DNA of 46,173 nucleotides from Streptosporangiaceae bacterium (GCA_025934375.1 JAICYD010000049.1:1-46173); one strand, 5' to 3'; counted from the stretch's first letter, positions 37,973-46,129 are shown. The notes: generated by a model from the sequence alone, not told the origin. Numbers and translations are program-made.

Positions 37973-38827
37973 ATGATGGCGGGTATGCCACTGTCGGTCA
38001 CGCTCGCCGTCCTGGTCGCCGCGATCACGCACGCCACCTGGAACGCGATGGCCCACGCGATCAAGGACCAGCTGGTCGCGTTCGGCCTGATCGGGATCGG
38101 ATCGGTGGTGGTCGCGGTGCCGCTGGTCGCGGTCGTCGCCCCCCCGGCCGCGGCGGCGTGGCCGTACCTGCTGGCGTCGGTCGCGATCCACGTGTTCTAC
38201 AACCTCGGGCTGATGTGGTCGTTCAGCTACGGCGACTTCGGCCAGGTGTACCCGCTCGCCCGGGGCACGTCCCCGCTGGTGGTCACCGGCCTGGCGGCCG
38301 CGTTTGTCGCCGAGCGGCCCACGCCGGGGCAGCTGGCGGGCGTGGCGGTCATCTCGGCCGGCCTCGGCACGCTCGTGCTCGCCGGACGGCGTACCAACCC
38401 GCCCAGCCGGACCGCCCTCGTCGCGGCCTTCGGCACCGGGCTCACGATCGCCGCGTACACCACCGTGGACGGCATCGGCGTGCGCCTGTCGGGCAGCCCC
38501 GCCGGGTACATCGGCTGGCTGATGATACTGGAAAGCCTCTGCGTCCCCGCCTGGGCGGCGACGCGCAGGCGGCAGGCCCTGCGCGAGACGCCCCGTAAGG
38601 TCATCGTCGCCGGCCTGGCCGCCGGGGCGCTCGCCGTCCTCGCCTACGGCCTCGTCTTGTGGGCGCAGACCCGCGGTGAGCTCGCCCCGATCGCCGCGCT
38701 CCGCGAGACCAGCGTGATCTTCGGCGCGCTTATCGCCACGCTCGCCTTCAAGGAGCCATTCGGCCGCGCCCGCGTCGTCGCCGCCGCCCTCGTCGCCGCG
38801 GGCATCTTGGTCCTCAACCTCGCGTGA
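37973..38827 (+). CDS. EamA-family (DMT) transporter
   Basis: A 284-residue integral membrane protein with ten predicted helices arranged as two EamA halves. The ends of the halves read PLVVTGLAAAFVAERPTPGQ and RETSVIFGALIATLAFKEPF, the conserved 'helix-E-x-(P/F)' pattern of drug/metabolite exporters. Such proteins move small metabolites such as amino acids or nucleosides. Starts at 37973, 37976 and 37985 are all possible, and no clear ribosome-binding site decides; the last begins MPLSVTLAVLVAAITH, directly at helix 1. The PadR gene follows by 67 bp and could regulate it, since PadR proteins commonly control efflux genes. Confidence 0.85.
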   Translation: MMAGMPLSVTLAVLVAAITHATWNAMAHAIKDQLVAFGLIGIGSVVVAVPLVAVVAPPAAAAWPYLLASVAIHVFYNLGLMWSFSYGDFGQVYPLARGTSPLVVTGLAAAFVAERPTPGQLAGVAVISAGLGTLVLAGRRTNPPSRTALVAAFGTGLTIAAYTTVDGIGVRLSGSPAGYIGWLMILESLCVPAWAATRRRQALRETPRKVIVAGLAAGALAVLAYGLVLWAQTRGELAPIAALRETSVIFGALIATLAFKEPFGRARVVAAALVAAGILVLNLA

Positions 38828-38880
38828 CCCTCCCGGCGGCGAGGAGTGGTTCGGCGGCCGGCGGCGGCCGGCGCGGGCGC

Positions 38881-38886
38881 TACCCT
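38881..38886 (+). promoter_or_regulatory. Candidate leaderless -10 (TACCCT) for the PadR gene
   Basis: TACCCT ends 8 bp before the ATG at 38895. The spacing is slightly long, but no better ribosome-binding site or promoter is visible. Confidence 0.35.
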
Positions 38887-38894
38887 GTTGAGGC

Positions 38895-39467
38895 ATGAGG
38901 GAGATGCCGCAACCGCCGGTGACGGGGCCGACGGTCATGGGGCTGCCCGAGTGGACGGTGCTCGCCGTCATCAGCCAGCAGCCCACTCACGGCTTCGCGG
39001 TCGCCCAGCTCACCACGCCGGACGGAGAGCTGGGCCGGGTCTGGCAGATCCCCCGCCCGGTCATCTACCGTTCCATCGGGCGCCTAGCCGAGGCGGGGCT
39101 GATCACGCCGCAGGGCACTGAGCCCGGCCAGGGGCCGCAGCGCACCATCTACGCCGCCACCGGCGAGGGCCACGAGGCCGCCGCGCGGTGGCTGGAGATG
39201 CCGGTCGCCCACATCCGCGACATCCGGTCGCACCTGCTGCTCAAGCTGGCGCTGCTGCACCGCAGGGGCAACGACGCCGGCGCCCTCGTCCGGCGGCAGC
39301 GCGAGATCCTGGCCCCGATCGCCGCGGCGATCGACGCCGAGGTCGCCGGCGACACCTTCGACGGGACGCTGCTGGCCTGGCGGCGGGCCAGCGCCGCCGC
39401 CGCGATCGCGTTCCTGGACGACATCTCCGCGCGCGCGGAGATGTCGTCCAGCAACGCCGCCAGGTAG
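38895..39467 (+). CDS. PadR-family transcriptional regulator
   Basis: The 190-residue product begins with a winged helix of the PadR type: LPEWTVLAVISQQPTHGFAV, then WQIPRPVIYRSIGRLAEAGL and the wing QGPQRTIYAATGEGHEAA. A C-terminal helical dimerisation domain follows (subfamily with Vir_act_alpha_C-like tail). These proteins repress phenolic-stress or multidrug efflux genes and are released by ligand. The last 20 codons are formed by a 50-bp near-perfect palindrome that continues to within 13 bp of the stop. Because of it, the opposite strand spells the same LDDISARAEMSS peptide. The gene converges on a kinase gene 13 bp away. Confidence 0.85.
   Translation: MREMPQPPVTGPTVMGLPEWTVLAVISQQPTHGFAVAQLTTPDGELGRVWQIPRPVIYRSIGRLAEAGLITPQGTEPGQGPQRTIYAATGEGHEAAARWLEMPVAHIRDIRSHLLLKLALLHRRGNDAGALVRRQREILAPIAAAIDAEVAGDTFDGTLLAWRRASAAAAIAFLDDISARAEMSSSNAAR
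39408..39457. repeat. 50-bp near-perfect palindrome at the PadR-kinase convergence
   Basis: The core 39414-39451 is a perfect 38-bp palindrome with arms CTGGACGACATCTCCGCGC and GCGCGGAGATGTCGTCCAG and no spacer. After one mismatched pair (39413/39452), five more pairs match, extending it to 39408-39457. It lies inside the end of the PadR coding sequence and may be a bidirectional terminator. Confidence 0.9.
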
Positions 39468-39480
39468 CGGGCTACCGGAG

Positions 39481-40542
39481 TCACCTCTGGCCCGGCCGGC
39501 GAGATCCTGCCCGGGCCACCGCGGTCAGCGACCCTAGGACCCCTTTCCAGCGCGGGCCGCGGGCCGGGCCCGTCTCCGCCGCCACTGAGCCGGCGGCGGG
39601 GACGGCACCGGGAACGACGCCCGGGACGACGCCGGCGAGCGCCGCGCCCCGGTAGGTCTCGCGGTCGGCCTCCCACTGCGGCCCGCCGCGGGCCACCCCC
39701 GCGCTGATCGCCTCGATGTCGCCCAGGACGCGCACCGCGTCCCCGGGCCGGGCCGCCCTGTCCTTCATCAGCAGCGCGCCCGCGAGCTCGGCCAGCGCCG
39801 GAGGGAGGTCCGGGCAGAGGGATTCCAGCGGGTCAGGGTCGGCGGTGACCTGCATCAGCATCAGGGTGCGGGGATCGCCGGCCGTGAACGGCGGGCGGCC
39901 GGCCAGCAGCTCGTAGAGCACGCAGCCCAGCGAGTACAGGTCGCTGCGGCCGTCGATGTCGACGCGCCCCTCGGCCTGCTCGGGCGACATGTAGGCCACC
40001 GTGCCGAGCGCCGTGCTGGGCAGCGTGAGCCGCTCGTTGTCGGCCAGCAGCCGCGCGATGCCGAAGTCGATGACCTTGACGTCGAGCCGGGCCGAGACCA
40101 TCAGGTTACTTGGCTTGACGTCACGGTGCACGACCCCGTGGGCGTGCGCGGCGGCCAGCCCCGCGCACGCCTGCCCGGCGACGCGCAGCGCGTCCCGGAC
40201 CGGGAACCGCCCCCACCCTTTGTCGGCGCGCTGCTGCAGCCTGCTCGCCAGCGACATCCCGTCGGCCAATTCCATGACCATGAACAGCTCATGTCCGACG
40301 CGGGCGGCGTCTTCGGCGGAGACGACATTGGGATGCCGGAGCCGGGCGAGGATCATGGCCTCCCGGCGAAACCTGGCGACCGTTTCCGCGACCCCGGCGG
40401 GGTCATCGATCGCGGCCAGTTCGATGATCTTCACCGCGACTACCCGGCGCGTCGCGATGTCCCTAGCTCGCCAGACTCCCCCGGAAGACCCCCGGCCGAG
40501 CAGGGCCTCAAGCTCATAGCGTCCCGCCAAGACCCGTGCCAC
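39481..40542 (-). CDS. Soluble Ser/Thr protein kinase
   Basis: A 353-residue Hanks-type kinase: glycine loop LLGRGSSGGVWRA, VAVKII, HRDVKPSNLMV, DFG in KVIDFGIARLL, GTVAYMSPEQ and DLYSLGCVLYELLAGRPPF. All catalytic residues are present. After the domain (about residue 285) there is a short Ala/Val/Pro/Gly-rich tail with repeats of GVVPG, and no membrane helix, so the enzyme is cytoplasmic. The GTG at 40542 starts directly at the kinase domain. A GGGGTG/CACCCC inverted repeat sits immediately upstream, where a ribosome-binding site would be. The gene is divergent from the amidase-like gene and convergent with PadR. Confidence 0.88.
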   Translation of the reverse strand: MARVLAGRYELEALLGRGSSGGVWRARDIATRRVVAVKIIELAAIDDPAGVAETVARFRREAMILARLRHPNVVSAEDAARVGHELFMVMELADGMSLASRLQQRADKGWGRFPVRDALRVAGQACAGLAAAHAHGVVHRDVKPSNLMVSARLDVKVIDFGIARLLADNERLTLPSTALGTVAYMSPEQAEGRVDIDGRSDLYSLGCVLYELLAGRPPFTAGDPRTLMLMQVTADPDPLESLCPDLPPALAELAGALLMKDRAARPGDAVRVLGDIEAISAGVARGGPQWEADRETYRGAALAGVVPGVVPGAVPAAGSVAAETGPARGPRWKGVLGSLTAVARAGSRRPGQR

Positions 40543-40879
40543 CGGGGTGCCACCCCTTTTCCCCTCGCCCTAGCAAAAGGGTAAGGCACTGCGGCGCATA
40601 GCCGGAAGCAAGAATTTCACCCCTCGTTTGTTTGGGATTAGTTAAGGTTCAATTCAGCTCGGGGCAACTGAAACAAATGATGCGAAAGGTAAAGCCTGGC
40701 CGGCGCCAGCCCGGCCGCGAGAGCCCGAAGACTTCCTGACTCATGAAGATTTCTTACGATGATAGCCGTGGAATGTCTTTCCAATGCGAAAACTCTTCGG
40801 GATCGGCCCGCCCGGCGACGGGCGGCGGGCGACCCGGAGGATCTGGCGTCCCGGGGCCTTGCCAGAACCACAGGTGACA
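40543..40879. promoter_or_regulatory. 337-bp divergent control region (kinase / amidase-like gene)
   Basis: I call no gene here, although the amidase-like gene could begin as early as 40784. The inverted repeat GGGGTG-C-CACCCC (40544-40556) abuts the kinase GTG. The middle (40600-40690) is AT-rich. GAAGACTTC (40727-40735) and GAAGATTTC (40745-40753) are near-palindromic sites 18 bp apart and are candidate operator half-sites. Confidence 0.4.
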
Positions 40880-41989
40880 ATGACCCGCGCCCTCTTGTAC
40901 AACCGAATCATGATCCAGCCTTATCAGGCCCTCGGCCTGGTCCCCACGATGCGCGGCATCCGCTCCCGCGCCGAGATCCAGGTGAACCTGGAGCACCTGT
41001 CGCACCTGATCAAGGCTGCCTCGTGGCTGTCCAGCCTCGACCTGCCGGTGCGCCTCATCTGCGTCCCCGAAGGGGCACTGCAGGGCTTCAACGATGAGGT
41101 CCTCGACCTCGACCACGAGGATTTCGCGCGCGAGTGCGCCATCGACATCCCCGGCCCGGAGACGGAATACCTGGGGGCGCTGGCCCGGCAGTGGGACGCG
41201 TACATCATGGCGCAGGCGAAGGCGCGGCACCCGGAGTTCCCTCACCGCTTCTTCAACGTGGGGTTCGTGTTGTCGCCCGCCGGCGAGATCGTCTTGCGGC
41301 ACTACAAGGTCGTTCCGCTGCTGCCGGTGGAGCACTCGGTGACGCCGCACAACGTCTGGGACAAGTGGATCGAGTTGTACGGCCGGACGCTCGACGCGTT
41401 CTACCCGGTCGCCGACACCGATATCGGGCGCCTCGGGTTCTTGATGGCGAACGAGGGCTCCTACCCGGAGAACGCGCGCGGCCTGGCGATGAACGGCGCC
41501 GAGGTCGTCTACCGGGGGCCGTACCCGCACCCGCACGTCGGCAACGGGCTGTTCGAGATCCAGAACCGCGCCCGCGCCCTGGACAACAACATGTACCTGA
41601 TCGCCTGCAACGTCGGCACGTACTACCTGCACGTCGATTCGGACACGCCGATCGACACGTTCGGCGGCGGATCGGCGGTGATCGACTACCGGGGCCAGAT
41701 CGTGGGACGCCACGACTACAGCGGCGGGTCCTCCTGGGTGGCCGGGACGGTCGACGTGGAGGCGCTGCGCCGGTTCCGGGCCAGCGCGCAGTGGGACAAC
41801 TGGGCCAAGGACCTGACCACCGAGCAGTACCAGCTCATCTACGAGCAGCCGGTCTACCCCAAGAACATCTACCTCGACCGCGCGCCGTACACCCACGCGG
41901 AGTACCGCAAGGAGATCATCGACAAGCAGGTGTCGCTGATGCACGAGCGGGGCGTCTGGGCGCGCCCGTCCGACGGCAACGCGGGTTAA
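40880..41989 (+). CDS. Amidase/nitrilase-superfamily protein lacking the catalytic cysteine
   Basis: A 369-residue carbon-nitrogen hydrolase homologue, closest in pattern to aliphatic amidases/formamidases. The glutamate (E64 in CVPEGALQGF) and lysine (K143 in VLRHYKVVPL) of the E-K-C triad are present. At the nucleophile elbow the sequence is LGFLMANEGSYPENARGLAM, where AmiE-type enzymes have LIICDDGNYPE, so the position six before the Pro is Ala190 instead of Cys. The rest of the fold is intact, which argues against decay. It may be a pseudoenzyme or use another mechanism. ATG 40880 is a compromise; ATG 40784, GTG 40874 and ATG 40910 are also in frame. Its stop lies 9 bp before the reductase-like gene. 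Confidence 0.8.
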   Translation: MTRALLYNRIMIQPYQALGLVPTMRGIRSRAEIQVNLEHLSHLIKAASWLSSLDLPVRLICVPEGALQGFNDEVLDLDHEDFARECAIDIPGPETEYLGALARQWDAYIMAQAKARHPEFPHRFFNVGFVLSPAGEIVLRHYKVVPLLPVEHSVTPHNVWDKWIELYGRTLDAFYPVADTDIGRLGFLMANEGSYPENARGLAMNGAEVVYRGPYPHPHVGNGLFEIQNRARALDNNMYLIACNVGTYYLHVDSDTPIDTFGGGSAVIDYRGQIVGRHDYSGGSSWVAGTVDVEALRRFRASAQWDNWAKDLTTEQYQLIYEQPVYPKNIYLDRAPYTHAEYRKEIIDKQVSLMHERGVWARPSDGNAG

Positions 41990-41992
41990 CCT
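41987..41992 (+). promoter_or_regulatory. Candidate leaderless -10 (TAACCT) for the 41999 gene
   Basis: TAACCT ends 6 bp before the ATG at 41999 and overlaps the stop codon of the upstream gene. The gene could be transcribed both with and without its neighbour. Confidence 0.4.
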
Positions 41993-41998
41993 GCGTGC

Positions 41999-43057
41999 AT
42001 GCGCATTTGCATCGTGGGCGCCGGCGCGGTCGGCGGGTACATCGCGAGCCTGCTCGCGTTCTCCGAGGCGGCCGACACGTCGGTGCTGGCGCGCGGGACG
42101 ACGCTGGCGGCGGTGCACCGGCACAGCCTTGACCATGACGGGCCGCACAGCGGCGGGCTGCGGGTGCAGACTAGTGACGGGATGGTCACCGTCGCGGTGC
42201 GCGCGGCCGGGTCGGCCGCCGAGCTTGGCCCGCAGGACGTGGTCGTGCTCGCGGTCAAGGCCCAGGCGGCCCCGGCCGCCGTCGCCTCCATCGGCCCGCT
42301 GCTGGGGCCGTCCACCGTCGTGCTGCCGGCGATGAACGGGGTGCCGTGGTGGTTCTTCGACCGCACGGGCGAGGACAGCGCCGGCCCGGCCAGCGCGGGC
42401 GGGTTCGGCGGCCCGTGCGCGGGCATGCACCTGTCCAGTGTCGACCCCGGCGGCGCGATGGCCCGCGCGGTCCCGGTCAGCCGCGTGCTGGGCGTCGTTG
42501 TGCACTTCAGCGCGAGCTCCCCCGGGCCGGGCGTGGTGCGCCACTTCAGCGGCGACCGGCTGATCATCGGCGAGCCGTCCGGCGCGGCGTCCGCGCGCCT
42601 GGAGGCCGTGGCGCGGGTGCTGCGCGAGGCGGGCTTCACCATCGACGTCTCCGGCCAGATCCGCCAGGAAACCTGGTACAAGCTGTGGGGCAACCTGACC
42701 GTCAACCCCGTCTCCGCGCTGACCGGCGCGACCGCCGGGCAGATCCTGGATGACTCGCTCGTGCGGTCGTTCTGCGAGTCCGCGATGCTGGAGGCCCGCG
42801 AGATCGGCGCGCGGATCGGCTGCCCGATCGAGGAAACGCCCGCCGACCGCAACGTCGTCACCCGCAAGCTCGGCGACTTCCGCACCTCGATGCTGCAGGA
42901 CGCGCTCGCGGGCCGCCCACTGGAACTGGACGCCCTCACCGGCGCCGTCCGCGAGATCGGCGCCGTCGTCGGCGTCCCCACCCCCTACGTGGACGCCCTG
43001 CACGGCCTGGCCCGCCTAGCCGAGCACGTCCGCCTCAGCGCCGCCCTGCCTGGCTAA
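41999..43057 (+). CDS. 2-dehydropantoate 2-reductase-like (ApbA/PanE family) protein
   Basis: The 352-residue product has an N-terminal NAD(P)-binding fold (MRICIVGAGAVGGYIASLLA) and a C-terminal 6-phosphogluconate-dehydrogenase-like helical domain with the conserved ETWYKLWGNLTVNPVSALTG lysine/asparagine region. PanE reduces ketopantoate with NADPH in pantothenate synthesis. Many paralogues reduce other 2-oxo acids. The company of an amidase-like gene rather than panB/panC suggests a catabolic paralogue. It is slightly longer than PanE (about 300 residues) because of insertions near residues 115-140. It ends at a hairpin shared with the convergent potC gene. Confidence 0.82.
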   Translation: MRICIVGAGAVGGYIASLLAFSEAADTSVLARGTTLAAVHRHSLDHDGPHSGGLRVQTSDGMVTVAVRAAGSAAELGPQDVVVLAVKAQAAPAAVASIGPLLGPSTVVLPAMNGVPWWFFDRTGEDSAGPASAGGFGGPCAGMHLSSVDPGGAMARAVPVSRVLGVVVHFSASSPGPGVVRHFSGDRLIIGEPSGAASARLEAVARVLREAGFTIDVSGQIRQETWYKLWGNLTVNPVSALTGATAGQILDDSLVRSFCESAMLEAREIGARIGCPIEETPADRNVVTRKLGDFRTSMLQDALAGRPLELDALTGAVREIGAVVGVPTPYVDALHGLARLAEHVRLSAALPG

Positions 43058-43066
43058 GCCGCGCTC

Positions 43067-43095
43067 AGGCCGCTCCCCCGCCCCGCCTGCGGCCT
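43067..43095. terminator. Hairpin between the reductase-like gene and potC
   Basis: AGGCCGC (43067-43073) and GCGGCCT (43089-43095) pair across a C-rich 15-base loop between two convergent genes. The right arm overlaps the potC stop. It is a modest stem and a likely bidirectional terminator. Confidence 0.45.
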
Positions 43096-43957
43096 AGGCG
43101 CGGCGGCGGCCGATGAGGGTGGCCGCGCTGACCAGCAGGAGGCCGCCGACGAAGATCAAGGTGCCCAGCACGTCGACCTGCGGCGGAAGGCCGTTCCTGG
43201 TCGCCGACCAGATCCATAGCGGGAAGGTCTGCCGCGAGCCGGCCACGAAGCTGGTCACCACGAAGTCATCGACCGAGATCGCGAAGGCCAGCAGGGCGCC
43301 GGCCAGCACGCCGGGGAAGATCAGCGGGAAGGTGACCAGCCGGAACGTGGTCCACGCGCCGGCGCCGAGGTCGCGGGCGGCCTCCTCCAGCGAGCGGTCC
43401 AGCGTCAGCACCCGCGCGCGGACGGTGACCGCGACGAACGACAGGCAGAACATGATGTGGGCGACGATGATCGTCGGCAGCCCGAGCGGCACCCGCAGCG
43501 TGACGAAGAACGACAGCAGCGAGGAGGCCAGCACGATCTCGGGGGCGGCGATCGCGGCGAACTGCACGAGGTTCGCCGTGCCCAGGCCGCGGAACCGGTA
43601 CTTGCCCAGCGCCAGTCCCACCAGCGTGCCCAGGATGACCGCGCCGATCGTGGCCGAGACGGCGACGATCAGCGAGTTCCCGATCGCGGTGGTCAGCGAC
43701 GGGTAGTCGAACAGGTGGGGGCCGTACCACTTGAGGGTGAAGCCGACCCAGGTGAAGTTGTAGCGGCCGTGCGGGTTATTGAACGAGAACGCGATCATGA
43801 CCCCGATCGGCAGCGCCAGCCAGATGATGACCAGCCACGTGCAGGCGAACAGCAGCCGGTCGCCGAGGCGTCGGCGACCGCGCCGCGCGGGGCCGCCGGA
43901 GTCGGCGGGCGAGCCACCGGCACCGGGGGCGCGTTCGGTGGCGGAAAGGGTGGTCAT
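43094..43957 (-). CDS. potC: Spermidine/putrescine-type ABC permease, PotC-like
   Basis: A 287-residue permease with six predicted helices and the binding-protein-dependent transport signature loop RSLEEAARDLGAGAWTTFRL followed by VTFPLIFPGVLAGAL. The late FAISVDDFVVTSFVAG motif is typical of PotC. It pairs with PotB. The first 30 residues form a charged Gly/Pro/Arg-rich extension before helix 1. The ATG at 43957 overlaps the potB stop (ATGA), so translation is coupled. The substrate (spermidine, putrescine or a related amine) is inferred from family resemblance. Confidence 0.88.
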   Translation of the reverse strand: MTTLSATERAPGAGGSPADSGGPARRGRRRLGDRLLFACTWLVIIWLALPIGVMIAFSFNNPHGRYNFTWVGFTLKWYGPHLFDYPSLTTAIGNSLIVAVSATIGAVILGTLVGLALGKYRFRGLGTANLVQFAAIAAPEIVLASSLLSFFVTLRVPLGLPTIIVAHIMFCLSFVAVTVRARVLTLDRSLEEAARDLGAGAWTTFRLVTFPLIFPGVLAGALLAFAISVDDFVVTSFVAGSRQTFPLWIWSATRNGLPPQVDVLGTLIFVGGLLLVSAATLIGRRRA

Positions 43958-44817
43958 CGGGCCGCGACCTCCAGCACTTCCTCGGTGCCCAGGGCGCGGG
44001 CGTAGCTGAACATGCCGATCAGCAGCAGGGCCATGAGCATGAACGACAGCGCCGAGCCGGTCGGGTAGTCCTGCACGTTCAGGAACTCGTCCTGGATGAT
44101 GTTGCCGACCATCGTGTTGGAGGTGCCGCCGAGAAGGGAGGCGTTCACGTAGTCGGCGGCGACCGGCACGAACGTGAGCAGCACCCCCGCGAACAGGCCG
44201 GGCAGGCTTAGCGGGAGCACCACCCGGCGGAACGCGACCGCCCGGGACGCGTACAGGTCCTGGGCCGCCTCCACCAGCCGGAAGTCGACCCGCTCGAGCG
44301 CCACGTAGATCGGCAGCACCATGAACGGCAGGTAGTTGTAGGTGAGGCCGCCGACCACGGCGGTGCCGGTGGCCAGGATGCGGAAGCCCTGCGGGAAGAT
44401 CCCTGCGGACTTCAGCGGCCCCAGCACCAGCCCGTTGTCGCCCAGGATGTACTGCCACGACACGGTGCGCAGCACGAACGAGACGAAGAACGGCAGCAGG
44501 ATCAAGAACAGGTACATCGACTTGCGGGCGCCGCCGCGGAAGGCGATCCAGTACGCCATCGGGTACGCCAGCACGATGCACAAGATCGTCGCGAGCCCGC
44601 CGTACATCAGCGACCGCAGGAACTGCTGGTGGTAGTTGCCCCAGGCGGTGGCGTAGTTGGCGAAGTGGAACGTCTGGGTGAATCCGTCGACGATGTCGCC
44701 CTGCTGCGTGGACAGCGAGATCAGCGCGATCACCGGGATCACGAAGAAGATCACCAGCCACAGCCCGCCTGGCAGGATCAGCAGGTACGGCACCGCCGCG
44801 GCGCGCAAGCGTCGCAT
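43954..44817 (-). CDS. potB: Spermidine/putrescine-type ABC permease, PotB-like
   Basis: The 287-residue product has six helices beginning PYLLILPGGLWLVIFFVIPV. The EAA-type coupling loop is LVEAAQDLYASRAVAFRRVV followed by LPLSLPGLFAGVLLTFVPV, then AADYVNASLLGGTSNTMVGN, all typical of PotB. It lies 46 bp after potD and overlaps potC. GGAG lies about 11 bases before the ATG at 44817. With PotC it forms the membrane channel; the ATPase subunit is not in the window and is probably encoded beyond the right edge or elsewhere. Confidence 0.88.
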   Translation of the reverse strand: MRRLRAAAVPYLLILPGGLWLVIFFVIPVIALISLSTQQGDIVDGFTQTFHFANYATAWGNYHQQFLRSLMYGGLATILCIVLAYPMAYWIAFRGGARKSMYLFLILLPFFVSFVLRTVSWQYILGDNGLVLGPLKSAGIFPQGFRILATGTAVVGGLTYNYLPFMVLPIYVALERVDFRLVEAAQDLYASRAVAFRRVVLPLSLPGLFAGVLLTFVPVAADYVNASLLGGTSNTMVGNIIQDEFLNVQDYPTGSALSFMLMALLLIGMFSYARALGTEEVLEVAAR

Positions 44818-44863
44818 CAGCTCAGTTACTCCATGTTGTACTAGCCGGGTTGGGTTGGCAGAG

Positions 44864-46129
44864 CTAGCCGGCCACGACCGGCTGGAAGATGGAGTTGAAG
44901 GCGACCGAGGTCTTGGCCGTGATCGGCACGTAGGTCTTCAGCCGGGCGTAGTCAGCGTCGCTCACCCACACCAGCGGGCTGTCGGCCACCTCAAGCAGGG
45001 TCTGCTTGTCGGCGGGCTTGGCCGCCTTGGCCGCGTCCTGCTTGATGATGCCCTGGACCGAGGGGACCGGCGAGATGTACTCGATGGCCTCGGTCAGCAT
45101 CGCCGCGATCTCCGGCTTGTAGAACCAGTCGATGAGCTCCATGGCCGCGACCGGGTTGGCGGCGTTCTTGGGGATCATCATGTTGTCGGTCCACAGCGTC
45201 CCGCCCTCCTTGGGGACGGTGAACTGCAGGTTCGTCCCCGACGAGAGGTTCTGCTGGAAGATGTCGCCCGACCAGGCCATCGTGATCCAGATGTCGCCCT
45301 TGGACAGCGCGTCGATGTACCCCTGGTCGTAGTACTTGCGCACGATGTGGGCGTTCTTCTGCTTCAGCAGTTCCGCCGCGGCGGCCTTCCAGTCGTTCTC
45401 GGTGGAGGTCTCCGGGTTGATGCCCAGCTTGATCAGGCCGAAGTTCGCGATCTCCTGGGTGTCGGACATCATGCCGACGTGCCCGGCGTAGGCGGGGTTC
45501 CACAGGTCGGCCATCGACGTCGGCGGCGTCTTGACGTACTTGGGGTTCCAGCCGATGCCGGTGGACCCGCTGGCCCACGGGACGCTGTAGACGTTGCCGG
45601 GGTCGAAGGCGCGGTTCTGGTACGCCTTGCCGGCGTACTTGTAGAAGTTCGTGAGCTTGGACTGGTCCAGCGGGGTGACGTCGCCGAGCTGGACGAGCTC
45701 GCCGAACTCCAGCCCGTCGGTGATCACCATGATGTCGTAGCCGGTGTCCTGGCCAGCCCGGATGATCGGGTTGATCTTGGCGAAGAACGACGGGTCGTCC
45801 TGGATGACCTCGGAGTAGGTCACCGTGATCCCCGTCGCCGCGGTGAACTGCTTGAGCGTGTCGTGGCTGGGGTCGATGTACAGCGCCCAGTTCGCGAAGT
45901 TGATGTGCGTGGTCGGCTTTTGCGCCTTCCAGAACTGCTGCGCCGCCGACAGGGCCTGCTTGGTGCTCGTCGGCTTGGACGACGCGGCGCCCTGCACGCC
46001 GCAGGCGGCCAGGCCGAGGGCGGCGGCCCCCAGCCCGCCTAGGCGCAGGGCGTTGCGACGGCTGTAGTCGCTGCGCCGCGCGGCCCGCCTCCCCGAAGCC
46101 GCCGCCGAGTTCCGCGCCGCGCGCGCCAT
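44864..46129 (-). CDS. potD: Polyamine-type ABC substrate-binding lipoprotein, PotD-like (Tat signal)
   Basis: A solute-binding protein of 421 residues (from ATG 46129) with a twin-arginine signal (YSRRNALRLGGLGAAALG) ending in the lipobox GLAACG, so it is probably a Tat-exported lipoprotein. The mature part matches PotD/PotF: INFANWALYIDPSHDTLKQF, TGYDIMVITDGLEFGELVQL, then WASGSTGIGWNPKYV and a tail WFYKPEIAAMLTEAIEYISP. It would bind a polyamine outside the cell for PotBC. An in-frame start at 46171 exists and the true start could lie past the window edge; GAGG directly before the ATG at 46129 is too close to be a good ribosome-binding site. Confidence 0.87.
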   Translation of the reverse strand: MARAARNSAAASGRRAARRSDYSRRNALRLGGLGAAALGLAACGVQGAASSKPTSTKQALSAAQQFWKAQKPTTHINFANWALYIDPSHDTLKQFTAATGITVTYSEVIQDDPSFFAKINPIIRAGQDTGYDIMVITDGLEFGELVQLGDVTPLDQSKLTNFYKYAGKAYQNRAFDPGNVYSVPWASGSTGIGWNPKYVKTPPTSMADLWNPAYAGHVGMMSDTQEIANFGLIKLGINPETSTENDWKAAAAELLKQKNAHIVRKYYDQGYIDALSKGDIWITMAWSGDIFQQNLSSGTNLQFTVPKEGGTLWTDNMMIPKNAANPVAAMELIDWFYKPEIAAMLTEAIEYISPVPSVQGIIKQDAAKAAKPADKQTLLEVADSPLVWVSDADYARLKTYVPITAKTSVAFNSIFQPVVAG

